From: Rhodospirillales bacterium
GTDB taxonomy: Bacteria > Pseudomonadota > Alphaproteobacteria > Acetobacterales > Acetobacteraceae
DNA length: 13,320 nucleotides
Assembly (NCBI GenBank): GCA_025350425.1
Contig: JANXXW010000501.1
Coordinates: forward strand, 1-13,320
Direction of reading: 5' to 3'
Below the pieces are notes generated by a model that was not told the origin of the DNA, did not search any database, and saw only the letters and a program-made list of their open reading frames with translations. Both the position numbers and the translations under genes were made by a program. This document shows positions 6,869 to 13,308 of this stretch, in pieces. Positions within the stretch are counted from its first letter, which is position 1, and each line of letters opens with the position of its first letter.

Positions 6869-7458
6869 TGGCTAGCGCTCAACTGAGCGTGCGCGACCGG
6901 CAGCCGCGCGGCTATTTCGGGATCGGCGTTGAGGGCGTTTCGAAATCGGCCAACGTCGGCGCGTTGCTGCGAACAGCGCACGCCTTCGGTGCGGCATTCT
7001 GTTTCACGGTCAACGCTGGCTTTGACTCGCGCGCCTCAAGGCTGGCCGATACCTCGGACACGCCGAGCCATGTCCCACTTTGGCGCTTCGATGACCCGGC
7101 CACCATGACGCTCCCCAACGAGTGCGTGCTGGTGGGTATCGAGTTGCTCCCGGAGGCGACCGAGTTGCCGGCGTTCCGCCATCCGTTGAGCGCCGCCTAC
7201 ATTCTGGGTCCCGAGCGTTCCGGCCTGTCGCCCGCCACGCTGGCGCGCTGCCGCCATGTCGTACGAATTCCCACGCGGTTCGCCTTGAACCTGGCCGTTG
7301 CGGGAGCGCTAGTGCTGTACGACCGCCTGTTGCAACAGAGTAGGTTCGGGGACCGGCCGGTGGCTTCGGGTGGCGGAATTTCGCCGGAACCGCCCGGCCC
7401 ACATGGGAATCCGGTCTTTCGCGCCGTCCGGCCTGCGTGGCTCGATGCGAAGGATTAG
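6868..7458 (+). CDS. TrmH/SpoU family RNA 2'-O-ribose methyltransferase
   Basis: SpoU-family enzymes methylate the ribose 2'-hydroxyl of tRNA or rRNA using SAM bound in a C-terminal trefoil knot. The 196-residue product shows all three family motifs. Motif 1 is SANVGALLRTAHAFG (27-41, with Asn29 and Arg35), motif 2 is YILGPERSGLS (111-121), and motif 3 is RIPTRFALNLAVAGALVLYD (133-152, Asn141). A short Pro/Gly-rich tail follows (165-196). There is no extra RNA-binding domain, so it is a minimal form, and the target nucleoside cannot be read from the sequence. The start at 6868 shares its A with the TGA of the preceding methyltransferase gene, which implies coupled translation. An earlier in-frame ATG at 6793 lies inside the previous gene and would add 25 non-homologous-looking residues. 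Confidence 0.93.
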   Translation: MASAQLSVRDRQPRGYFGIGVEGVSKSANVGALLRTAHAFGAAFCFTVNAGFDSRASRLADTSDTPSHVPLWRFDDPATMTLPNECVLVGIELLPEATELPAFRHPLSAAYILGPERSGLSPATLARCRHVVRIPTRFALNLAVAGALVLYDRLLQQSRFGDRPVASGGGISPEPPGPHGNPVFRAVRPAWLDAKD

Positions 7459-7478
7459 CAGCTGCGCCAGCGGAGCGC

Positions 7479-7507
7479 TTGTTCCCAAGGCAACGTCCCC
7501 GTATCTC
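7479..7507 (+). promoter_or_regulatory. Possible promoter just before the IalB-like gene
   Basis: TTGTTC (7479-7484) and TATCTC (7502-7507) are separated by exactly 17 bases in the 55-base gap between the SpoU-type gene and the IalB-like gene. Each box matches the sigma-70 consensus at about half its positions. If it is used, transcription would begin at about 7513-7515, at or next to the ATG at 7514, and the message would be leaderless. This fits the absence of any ribosome site before that ATG, but remains an eye-found candidate. Confidence 0.25.
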
Positions 7508-7513
7508 TTTGTT

Positions 7514-8071
7514 ATGCGTGTTCCCATCATCCTCGCCGCGTTGCTGGCCGCCCTTGCGCCATGCTCCGCCATCGCCCAGGTCCGTAGCGCCGCCAAGCCG
7601 GTCGCCCCGGTCCACACCGCCGCACCAGCGGCCAAGCCCGCCGGGCCGAAGGCAATTGGCAAGTTCGAGGAATGGACGGCCGCAACCAGCCTCGAAGGCG
7701 GCCAATCCGTTTGCTACGCCTTCACCCGCGCGCAATCCTCTGCCCCTACCCTGCCCGGCCGTGGCGACGTCGTGCTGACAGTCACCGAACGTCCCGCCGG
7801 CCGGGACGCCGTAGCGCTCAGCGCGGGCTTCGCCTATGCGGCGAACGCCAAGGTCGAGTTGACGGTGGAGCAGGTTAGCCTGGACTTCTACACCGCACAG
7901 CGTTCCGCTTTTGCCCGTGACGGCCATGCCGCAGTGATGGCGTTCCTGAAAAGCAAGCAGATCGCCGCAACCTCGCCGGGACCCAAGAGCGGCGCCGTGA
8001 CGGATCAGTTCAGCCTCAAGGGCTTCAATGCCGCCTATGCCGCGATCTCCAAGGCATGTCCGCCGAAATGA
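7514..8071 (+). CDS. Secreted IalB-like (invasion-associated locus B family) protein
   Basis: A 185-residue exported protein. The N-terminus MRVPIILAALLAALAPCSAIAQ is a signal peptide with likely cleavage after Ala21. An Ala/Pro-rich linker (25-46) comes next, then an IalB-type domain: the FEEWTAAT strand (51-58), a Cys in SVCYAF (65-70), a TVTERP segment (89-94), a beta-rich middle, and Cys182 close to the C-terminus. The two cysteines of the mature domain (67 and 182) could form a disulfide. The family is named after a Bartonella protein linked to red-cell invasion, but members are widespread in non-pathogenic Alphaproteobacteria, where their role is unclear; the name should not be read as virulence. 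The ATG at 7514 was chosen because it begins the signal peptide; the frame is open from 7370 without homologous-looking sequence. The end overlaps rlmN. Confidence 0.85.
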   Translation: MRVPIILAALLAALAPCSAIAQVRSAAKPVAPVHTAAPAAKPAGPKAIGKFEEWTAATSLEGGQSVCYAFTRAQSSAPTLPGRGDVVLTVTERPAGRDAVALSAGFAYAANAKVELTVEQVSLDFYTAQRSAFARDGHAAVMAFLKSKQIAATSPGPKSGAVTDQFSLKGFNAAYAAISKACPPK

Positions 8072-9240
8072 GCACGGCAGCGGACGACCTGACGGAAGCC
8101 GAACGCACGCGCATCCTCGCCAAGACCGCGCGTTTCGCCCCACCAGCGGCGCAACTGGCTGACGGACGGCGTGAACTGGTCGGGCTGTCGCGCGAGGAGA
8201 TTATCGCGGAATTAGCGGCTATCGGCGAAAAGCCATTCCGGGCCAAGCAGCTCTGGCACTGGATCTACCATCAGGGCGCCACGGATTTCTCCCGCATGTC
8301 CAGCATCGCACGACCCTTGCAGGAGAAGCTGGCCGCGCATTTCATCATCGGTCGGCCCGAAGCTGCCGAGGTCCAGACCAGCACGGACGAAACCCGGAAG
8401 TTCCTGTTCCGCTTTCGTGACGGCCAGGAAGCCGAGACGGTCTACATCCCCGATCGCCAGGAAGACCGCGGGGCCGTATGCATTTCATCCCAGGTCGGTT
8501 GCACTCTCTCCTGCCGCTTCTGCCACACGGGCACACAGACCCTGGTGCGCAACCTGGGTGCCGCCGAGATCGTGGGGCAGTTCATGGCGGCGCGGGACAG
8601 CTACGGCGAATGGCCCAGCCCGCGCGGCGAGACCCCGCGCCTGCTCTCGACCATCGTGCTGATGGGCATGGGTGAACCGCTCTACAACTACGAGAACGTC
8701 GCCAAAGCCATGACCATTGTGATGGACGGTGAGGGCATCGCCCTGTCGCGCCGGCGGATCACGCTGTCGACCTCTGGCGTGGTGCCGATGATGGACCGGG
8801 CCGGGACGGAACTGGGCGTGAACCTCGCTGTCTCCTTGCACGCCGTCCGTGATGAACTGCGTGATGAGATCGTACCGCTGAACCGCAAATACCCGATCGC
8901 CGAACTGATCGCCGCCTGCCGCCGCTACCCCGCCGCCTCCAACGCGCGCCGCATCACGTTTGAATACGTGATGCTGCGTGGTATCAACGACAGCGAGGCG
9001 GACGCCCGCGAGCTGGTGCGGCTGATCGCGGGCATCCCTGCGAAGGTGAACCTGATCCCGTTCAATCTCTGGCCTGGCAGCCCCTACGAGACCAGTACCC
9101 AAAGCGCCATCGACCGCTTCGCCGCCATCGTCATGGATGCCGGCTTCTCCTCCCCAGTGCGGACGCCACGCGGCCGCGACATCCTGGCCGCCTGCGGTCA
9201 ACTCCGTACCGAGAGCCGGCGGGCGCGCGCCAGCGCCTAA
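8056..9240 (+). CDS. rlmN: Dual-specificity 23S rRNA A2503 / tRNA A37 C2-methyltransferase
   Basis: RlmN is a radical-SAM enzyme that methylates C2 of A2503 in 23S rRNA near the peptidyl-transferase centre, and A37 of some tRNAs. The 394-residue product has the iron-sulfur cluster motif C149-x3-C153-x2-C156. It also has the conserved Cys142 in VCISSQVGC, GMGEPLYNYENV, a SLHAVRDELRDEIVPLNRKY segment that includes substrate-handling residues, and the catalytic methyl-carrying Cys380 in AACGQL near the C-terminus. All key cysteines are present, so the enzyme should be active. The start is either ATG 8056 or the in-frame ATG 8068; the latter forms ATGA with the IalB-like stop and would be a standard coupled start. 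An AAGG at 8051-8054 lies 1 base from the first and 13 bases from the second. Confidence 0.97.
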   Translation: MSAEMSTAADDLTEAERTRILAKTARFAPPAAQLADGRRELVGLSREEIIAELAAIGEKPFRAKQLWHWIYHQGATDFSRMSSIARPLQEKLAAHFIIGRPEAAEVQTSTDETRKFLFRFRDGQEAETVYIPDRQEDRGAVCISSQVGCTLSCRFCHTGTQTLVRNLGAAEIVGQFMAARDSYGEWPSPRGETPRLLSTIVLMGMGEPLYNYENVAKAMTIVMDGEGIALSRRRITLSTSGVVPMMDRAGTELGVNLAVSLHAVRDELRDEIVPLNRKYPIAELIAACRRYPAASNARRITFEYVMLRGINDSEADARELVRLIAGIPAKVNLIPFNLWPGSPYETSTQSAIDRFAAIVMDAGFSSPVRTPRGRDILAACGQLRTESRRARASA

Positions 9241-9527
9241 AGTTGGGTGGCTCAGTGCCGATGCGCTATTGCACTAGGTTAGCAGGCTGCGACACATGAT
9301 CTCGGCCTGCCCAGCCTTACTTTCGGCACGCTCATTCCTCCAAATGACAGGCTGGACCATTTCAGCCAGCCAGTCCCATCTCGTATCGTTCATCTCCACC
9401 CCACATCGCCCCGCACCATCGGTGCCGACCATGACGGGTTATTCGCAACTAGCGGCCCATACGCTTGCGCCCCGTCCCAGCCGGGGGTAGCGGTGTCGTT
9501 TTGCCAGATATCGAGGACGATCCGCCC
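9241..9527. other. Gap between rlmN and argG, no supported gene
   Basis: This 287-base stretch has only short open frames without recognisable sequence. It must contain the argG promoter, but I found no convincing -35/-10 pair. GCAGGC (9282-9287) and GCCTGC (9305-9310), and GGCTGG (9350-9355) and CCAGCC (9366-9371), are short inverted repeats without T-runs; neither is a convincing terminator. The argG ribosome site GAGGA lies at 9513-9517. Confidence 0.6.
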
Positions 9528-10757
9528 ATGCGCGTGAAAGATGTGAAGAAGGTTGTGCTCGCCTATTCCGGCGGGCTCGACACCAGCGTGATTCTCAAAT
9601 GGCTGCAAACCACCTACGGGTGCGAGGTCGTGACGTTCACCGCCGATCTAGGCCAGGGCGAGGAGTTGGAGCCCGCCCGACGCAAGGCCGAGATGTTCGG
9701 CGTGAAGGAGATCTTCGTCGACGATCTGCGCGAGACCTTCACCAAGGACTTCGTGTTCCCCGTGTTCCGCGCCAACGCGCTGTACGAAGGGCAGTATCTT
9801 CTCGGCACCTCCATCGCGCGCCCGCTGATCGCGCAGCGGCAGATCGAGATCGCCGAGCAGGTCGGGGCCGACGCGGTGGCGCACGGCGCGACCGGCAAGG
9901 GCAACGACCAAGTACGGTTCGAACTCGCCTATTACGCGCTGAAGCCGGACGTGAAGGTGATCGCGCCTTGGCGGGAATGGGAGCTGACAAGCCGTACCCG
10001 CCTGCTCGAATTCGCCGAGCTGAACCAGATACCGATCGCCAGAGACAAGCGTGGCGACGCGCCGTTCTCGGTGGACGCGAACCTGCTGCACTCCTCCTCG
10101 GAAGGTAAAATCCTCGAGGACCCCGCCATCGAGGCAGACGAGGCCGTGTATCAACGCACTATCCGCCCCGAGGACGCGCCGGACCGGGCGACGGTCATCT
10201 CGGTGGATTTCGAGCGCGGCGATCCGGTGGCGATTGATGACGAGAAGCTGTCGCCGGCGATGCTGCTGACCAAGTTGAACGAACTCGGCCGCGCCAACGG
10301 CATCGGGCGACTTGATCTGGTGGAAAACCGCTTCGTCGGCATGAAGTCGCGCGGTATCTACGAGACGCCGGGCGGCACGATCCTGCTGGCGGCGCATCGC
10401 GGCATCGAAAGCATCACGCTCGATCGCGAGGCGGCGCATCTCAAGGACAGCCTGATGCCGCGTTATGCGGAAATGATCTACAACGGCTTCTGGTTCAGCC
10501 CGGAGCGCCGCATGATGCAGGCGTTGATCGACGAGAGCCAGAAATCGGTTTCCGGCCGCGTGCGGATGAAACTCTATAAGGGCAACGTGACGGTAATCGG
10601 GCGCGAAAGCCCGAACAGCCTTTATTCCATGAAGACCGTGACATTCGAGGACGATCAGGGCGCGTACGACCAGACTGACGCTCAGGGATTCATAAAGTTG
10701 AACGCACTTCGCTTGCGTCTGGGCGCGATGGCGGGACGCAAGGGAGGAAGTCTGTAA
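9528..10757 (+). CDS. argG: Argininosuccinate synthase
   Basis: ArgG condenses citrulline and aspartate at the cost of ATP to AMP and gives argininosuccinate, the penultimate step of arginine synthesis. The 409-residue product has the usual length. It shows the PP-loop nucleotide-binding motif YSGGLDTS (13-20), TADLGQGEE (38-46), the YLLGTSIARPLIA segment (90-102), HGATGKGNDQVRFE (118-131) and SPNSLYSMKTVTFE near the C-terminus. I chose ATG 9528 because GAGGA lies ten bases upstream and the protein then begins with the family-typical VKKVVLAYSGG; the frame is open from 9465. The stop TAA shares its last A with the ATG of the DUF1993 gene. No regulatory site for arginine repression was recognised. 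Confidence 0.98.
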   Translation: MRVKDVKKVVLAYSGGLDTSVILKWLQTTYGCEVVTFTADLGQGEELEPARRKAEMFGVKEIFVDDLRETFTKDFVFPVFRANALYEGQYLLGTSIARPLIAQRQIEIAEQVGADAVAHGATGKGNDQVRFELAYYALKPDVKVIAPWREWELTSRTRLLEFAELNQIPIARDKRGDAPFSVDANLLHSSSEGKILEDPAIEADEAVYQRTIRPEDAPDRATVISVDFERGDPVAIDDEKLSPAMLLTKLNELGRANGIGRLDLVENRFVGMKSRGIYETPGGTILLAAHRGIESITLDREAAHLKDSLMPRYAEMIYNGFWFSPERRMMQALIDESQKSVSGRVRMKLYKGNVTVIGRESPNSLYSMKTVTFEDDQGAYDQTDAQGFIKLNALRLRLGAMAGRKGGSL

Positions 10758-11266
10758 TGCCGATTTCGATGTATGGCGCTTCGGTGCCGCTGTTCACCCA
10801 GATGCTCAACGGGCTTTCAGGCGTGCTGGACAAGGGCGCCGCGTTCGCGGCCACGAAGAAAGTCGATCAGGCCGTGTTACTCGGATCGCGGCTGGCGCCA
10901 GATATGCTAACGCTGACGCGGCAAGTGCAGATCGCGAGCGATACATCCAAGATGTGCGTGGCGCGGCTTGCCGGCGTCGAGGCTCCGAAATACGAAGATA
11001 ACGAACTGACCTTCGACGAATTGAAGGCGCGTATCGCCAAGACGGTCGCGTTCTTTGATACCGTGACGGCTCCGCAAGTCGACGGCTCGGAGGAGCGCGA
11101 GATCACCATCAAGCTGCCGTCGCGCGAGCTGAAGTTCACCGGCGAGCGTTACCTGTTAAATTGGGCGATCCCAAACTTCACCTTCCACTGCGCGACCGCG
11201 TTCGCGATCCTGCGGCGCGACGGCGTCGAGATCGGCAAGCAGGACTTTCTCGGTAAAGTTGTCTGA
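10757..11266 (+). CDS. DUF1993 family protein
   Basis: A 169-residue protein of the DUF1993 family, which is related in fold to DinB-like four-helix proteins; no function is established. It begins MPISMYGASVPLFTQML, the usual family start, and contains helical segments including LLGSRLAPDMLTLTRQVQIASD (41-62), a middle FDELKARIAKTVAF helix (85-98), and a C-terminal LLNWAIPNFTFHCATAFAILR region (132-152) with a conserved-looking His. A strong ribosome site, GGAGGA (10744-10749), sits seven bases before the ATG inside the end of argG, and the start overlaps the argG stop (TAATG). The gene is therefore almost certainly translated from the argG message. Whether this reflects a link to arginine metabolism is inference. 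Confidence 0.93.
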   Translation: MPISMYGASVPLFTQMLNGLSGVLDKGAAFAATKKVDQAVLLGSRLAPDMLTLTRQVQIASDTSKMCVARLAGVEAPKYEDNELTFDELKARIAKTVAFFDTVTAPQVDGSEEREITIKLPSRELKFTGERYLLNWAIPNFTFHCATAFAILRRDGVEIGKQDFLGKVV

Positions 11267-11279
11267 CAATCCGACGTCC

Positions 11280-11311
11280 CGGCTAAATCACTTTGTGACG
11301 TTTATCAGCCG
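11280..11311 (+). terminator. Weak hairpin after DUF1993
   Basis: CGGCT (11280-11284) can pair with AGCCG (11307-11311), AAA with TTT, and TCAC (11288-11291) with GTGA (11295-11298) across a TTT loop, with small bulges. It starts 14 bases after the DUF1993 stop. No T-run follows, so it would not be a classical factor-independent terminator. It could end or stabilise the argG message. Confidence 0.25.
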
Positions 11312-11684
11312 AACAGTCTGATACGCTTTCTTGCCATGGAAACGTGGGTGCTACACGCTTGCAATCGTTTCGGGCTCGGCCGTCGCAGTGTCGAACTGCA
11401 TACGGTCGGGCTCGCATTGCAGCATACGCAAGTGAACATCATCAGCGTCGCCTCGATCCTGACCGGACGGGGAGCCGATGGCGACGTCAACCTGGACCGC
11501 TCCTGCACCTGTGCCCATCTCAGGCCAGTCGGGGGTCCAAAACCGCGTTGCATCCCGCCAGCGGCGTTACGACCAGCGAACAATGCGGACCAACAGTGTT
11601 TTCGACAGAGCGGAGAGACGTGGATCCTACGTCTCAAAGGTAAGCGGGCGTGAGGCCCCGGGGATGAACTTACGGTCGTGACCT

Positions 11685-11713
11685 CCGGGCAGCCGACAGT
11701 AGCCGCTGCCCGG
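11685..11713. terminator. Strong GC hairpin downstream of the Met-rich gene
   Basis: CCGGGCAGC (11685-11693) and GCTGCCCGG (11705-11713) form a perfect nine-base-pair stem with an eleven-base loop. It begins 20 bases after the stop of the minus-strand Met-rich gene, which is the right place for its terminator. Neither side carries a clean T-run (AGGTC on the minus-strand exit), so it is either an imperfect intrinsic terminator or a 3'-end stabilising structure. Confidence 0.5.
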
Positions 11714-11733
11714 AAATCATGTTTCGGAGTAGG

Positions 11734-12036
11734 CTACTTGCTCATCATGGAATCAGACAGCATCTTGCCGTTTGGCATCTTCCTGTCGTGAACAATGTAC
11801 ATCTTTCCGCCGTGCATCATCATCATGACGCCTTTGGTCATCGGCATGGCGCCCTTCATCATCATGTCCGCCATTGCCTTGTCTGCGACCGTCATCATCA
11901 TCACTTTTCCGCTTGTGGACGTCATGGTGAGCGTGTTGTCCTGATACAGAGACGGTGACTCGCTCTGCGCAAAGGCGAATGTCGCAAAGGTGCCCATCAG
12001 GGCCAGGCTGACAATCGTCGGCTTGAGCAGGTTCAT
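11734..12036 (-). CDS. Small methionine-rich exported protein, candidate metal binder
   Basis: A 100-residue protein I do not recognise as a named family. The first 23 residues (MNLLKPTIVSLALMGTFATFAFA) are a clear signal peptide with AFA|Q cleavage. The mature part of 77 residues contains 19 methionines (25%), in clusters at 46-48, 58-60 and 71-74, plus His75 and His83 and no cysteine. Such Met/His clusters are typical of periplasmic copper(I)- or silver-binding proteins; function here is inference from composition. Between the clusters lies a regular Gly/Lys pattern (MHGGKMYIVHDRKMPNGKM, 74-92) that suggests a small beta-rich fold rather than a disordered tail. The start at 12036 is set by AGGA eight bases upstream; the in-frame ATG at 12042 is too close to it. 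A strong hairpin follows the stop. The DUF305 gene, another candidate metal protein, lies about 0.8 kb upstream on the same strand. Confidence 0.8.
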   Translation of the reverse strand: MNLLKPTIVSLALMGTFATFAFAQSESPSLYQDNTLTMTSTSGKVMMMTVADKAMADMMMKGAMPMTKGVMMMMHGGKMYIVHDRKMPNGKMLSDSMMSK

Positions 12037-12042
12037 GTCCAT

Positions 12043-12867
12043 ATTCCTACGTGGTGGAAGGTTGCGTCTTGATCGATTGGTCCGGAACCGGTGGGCCAAA
12101 CCGGCAGCATCGGTGGCCTGTAGTGCTGGCGCGGCTCCGGACCCAAACACATGCCCGGACTCGGCGCTAGCCATCTTGCCGCTCCAGGCCAGCAACCACA
12201 AGCGGGAGCGTGACATGTCATTGGCCCTCTCCGCGATCTATGGGCGAGGCGAACGTGACCCGGAACCAACCGAGTCCGACCGCCAAAGCCGCTCCATGAT
12301 GACTAGCTATTAACGCGCTCCCAAAATAACATTCCGATATCAGAATCTGGCATATCCGCAGCATTCGCGACAGAGCCAGTAATCAATCAAAAATCGACAT
12401 CACGTCACTGTCATGTTCATCCAGCGAAAGTTACGAGTTGTTGTTTCGCATACGTGGCTGCGCGACGATGCCATCGAATAAATCGATCTTCGCTTTAAGA
12501 GGCCCCAGGCACGACTTTCATGGCCGTTCAAGACGTTCCCGGCGGAAAACCATTCGATTGTCGCTACTCGTTAGCTCCCCGGTGCCTCGGTTCAAAAATG
12601 TGATCTAGCCAAGATTAATTCAGTTGTTTCCGACATTTTCGGACCGCGTTCCACCGTCTCGCATCGGCCACGCCGGCCGAGCGGGTGATACGGACCGGCA
12701 AAGGGCCTCAGTCCGGGCCGGGGCAGCCGCATGGCGACGTTGTTGACCGTCGTGCCGAGCGACGCGGCGATCTCATCCCGCGGCTGCCATGGCGTTCGAA
12801 TGCTTCCCGGCGTCCCAGGTGGCGCCCGATGGTTCGGACACCGCGCACCGTGCCCCGCCATTGGCGT
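12043..12867. other. Gene-poor stretch with reduced G+C
   Basis: There is no intact recognised gene in these 825 bases. G+C drops to 52 of 120 bases in 12301-12420 and 63 of 120 in 12421-12540, well below the coding regions to the left. The part at 12706-12812 holds a sigma-factor-like fragment, listed separately. A short plus-strand frame (12214-12312, 32 codons, with GGGAG six bases upstream) has no recognisable product. The sequence at 12359-12377, read on the minus strand, begins GGCTCTGTCGCGAA and resembles the ends of some IS6-type elements, but no partner end was found. The composition suggests acquired or decayed DNA. Confidence 0.5.
12706..12812 (-). pseudogene. Broken fragment of an ECF-type sigma factor (region 4)
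   Basis: On the minus strand, one frame reads RREAFERHGS (12812-12783), and after a shift of frame another reads RDEIAASLGTTVNNVAMRL followed by RPGLR (12780-12706). Together these match the sigma-70 region 4 helix-turn-helix of ECF sigma factors, typically R-x-AFELH...EIA-x-x-LG-x-T-x-N-x-V-x-x-RL-x-RAR. The spacing between the two parts is about ten bases shorter than usual, as a frameshifting deletion would produce. No region 2 is visible upstream, because the DUF305 gene begins 55 bases away on that side. An 89-codon open frame (12592-12861) includes the second part, but its remainder is not sigma-like. An unrelated HTH fragment or chance similarity remains possible. Confidence 0.4.
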
Positions 12868-13308
12868 TCAACGGGGCATCGGGTGCTTCGCCTGCCACGC
12901 CCGCATCTGGGCAATCTCTTTCTCCTGGGCTGCGATGATGCCGCGCGCGAGGCGACGCATCTCCGCATCCCTGCCGTATTGGAGTTCAACTCTGGCCATG
13001 TCCACGGCACCCTGATGGTGCGGCAGCATTCCGGCGATGAAGTCTCTGTCGGTGTCCCCGGTCATCGGGCGTTCCATGTTCGTCATCATCTTGTCATCGG
13101 CGGCCTTGAACGCCTTCGTCGACGGACTGACGTCGGCGCCGGGCGTTGCCATCGGCGTTGCGGGTATCGCCATGCCGGGCATAGGTGCCATTCGCGTGCC
13201 TTGCTGCAGCGTCCCAGCAGTGGGCACCGCAGTTGGCTGCTGGGCCAGAACCGGTCCGGCGAGGGCGGTGAGGATAGCTGCTAGACGAAGGCTCGTGACG
13301 CTGATCAT
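12868..13308 (-). CDS. DUF305 family secreted protein
   Basis: A 146-residue exported protein with a signal peptide (1-22, cleavage VLA|Q). A Pro/Met/Ala-rich linker (23-60) contains MAPMPGM (40-46), followed by the DUF305 domain: FKAADDKMMTNM (67-78), DRDFIAGMLPHHQGAVDMARVEL (87-109) and RRLARGIIAAQEKEIAQMRAWQ (118-139). The core M94-x-x-H97-H98 and M104 are the Met/His residues through which DUF305 proteins such as cyanobacterial CopM bind copper; DUF305 is ferritin-like and helical. Copper binding here is expected from the family, not shown. The ribosome site AGGA at 13317-13320 is eight bases before the ATG. Upstream sequence lies outside the window, so its promoter and operon partners are unseen. 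Downstream are the sigma-like fragment and, further on, the Met-rich gene on the same strand. Confidence 0.93.
   Translation of the reverse strand: MISVTSLRLAAILTALAGPVLAQQPTAVPTAGTLQQGTRMAPMPGMAIPATPMATPGADVSPSTKAFKAADDKMMTNMERPMTGDTDRDFIAGMLPHHQGAVDMARVELQYGRDAEMRRLARGIIAAQEKEIAQMRAWQAKHPMPR

Larger units (their letters stand above)
11267..11733. other. 467-base gap, no recognised gene
   Basis: This lies between the convergent DUF1993 gene and the Met-rich gene. It holds several overlapping open frames on both strands, none with a recognisable sequence or a convincing ribosome site. The most codon-like is a minus-strand frame of 71 codons (about 11350-11562), but I cannot assign it. Two hairpins, at 11280-11311 and 11685-11713, sit next to the flanking genes and are listed separately. 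The stretch may be decayed DNA. Confidence 0.55.

Noticed and set aside
7010..8143. 377-codon minus-strand frame across the SpoU-type and IalB-like genes
   Set aside because: Arg/Gly-rich with no motif; the two plus-strand genes under it are well supported.
9282..9371. Two short inverted repeats after rlmN as terminators
   Set aside because: Six-base stems with loops of 10 and 17 bases and no T-run; easily due to chance.
12214..12312. 32-codon plus-strand frame with GGGAG six bases upstream
   Set aside because: Too short to support without homology; the downstream sequence is low in G+C and non-coding in appearance.
11604..12377. Similar words (CGACAGAGC) at about 11604 and 12369 as IS ends or direct repeats
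   Set aside because: The shared word is short, the flanks differ, and both are in the same orientation; probably chance.
12588..12600. GGTTCAAAA as a tRNA T-loop
   Set aside because: The flanking bases do not form a T-stem or acceptor stem.
12592..12705. C-terminal part of the 89-codon minus-strand frame beyond the sigma-like fragment
   Set aside because: No resemblance to sigma factors or any other family; taken as read-through past a broken gene.
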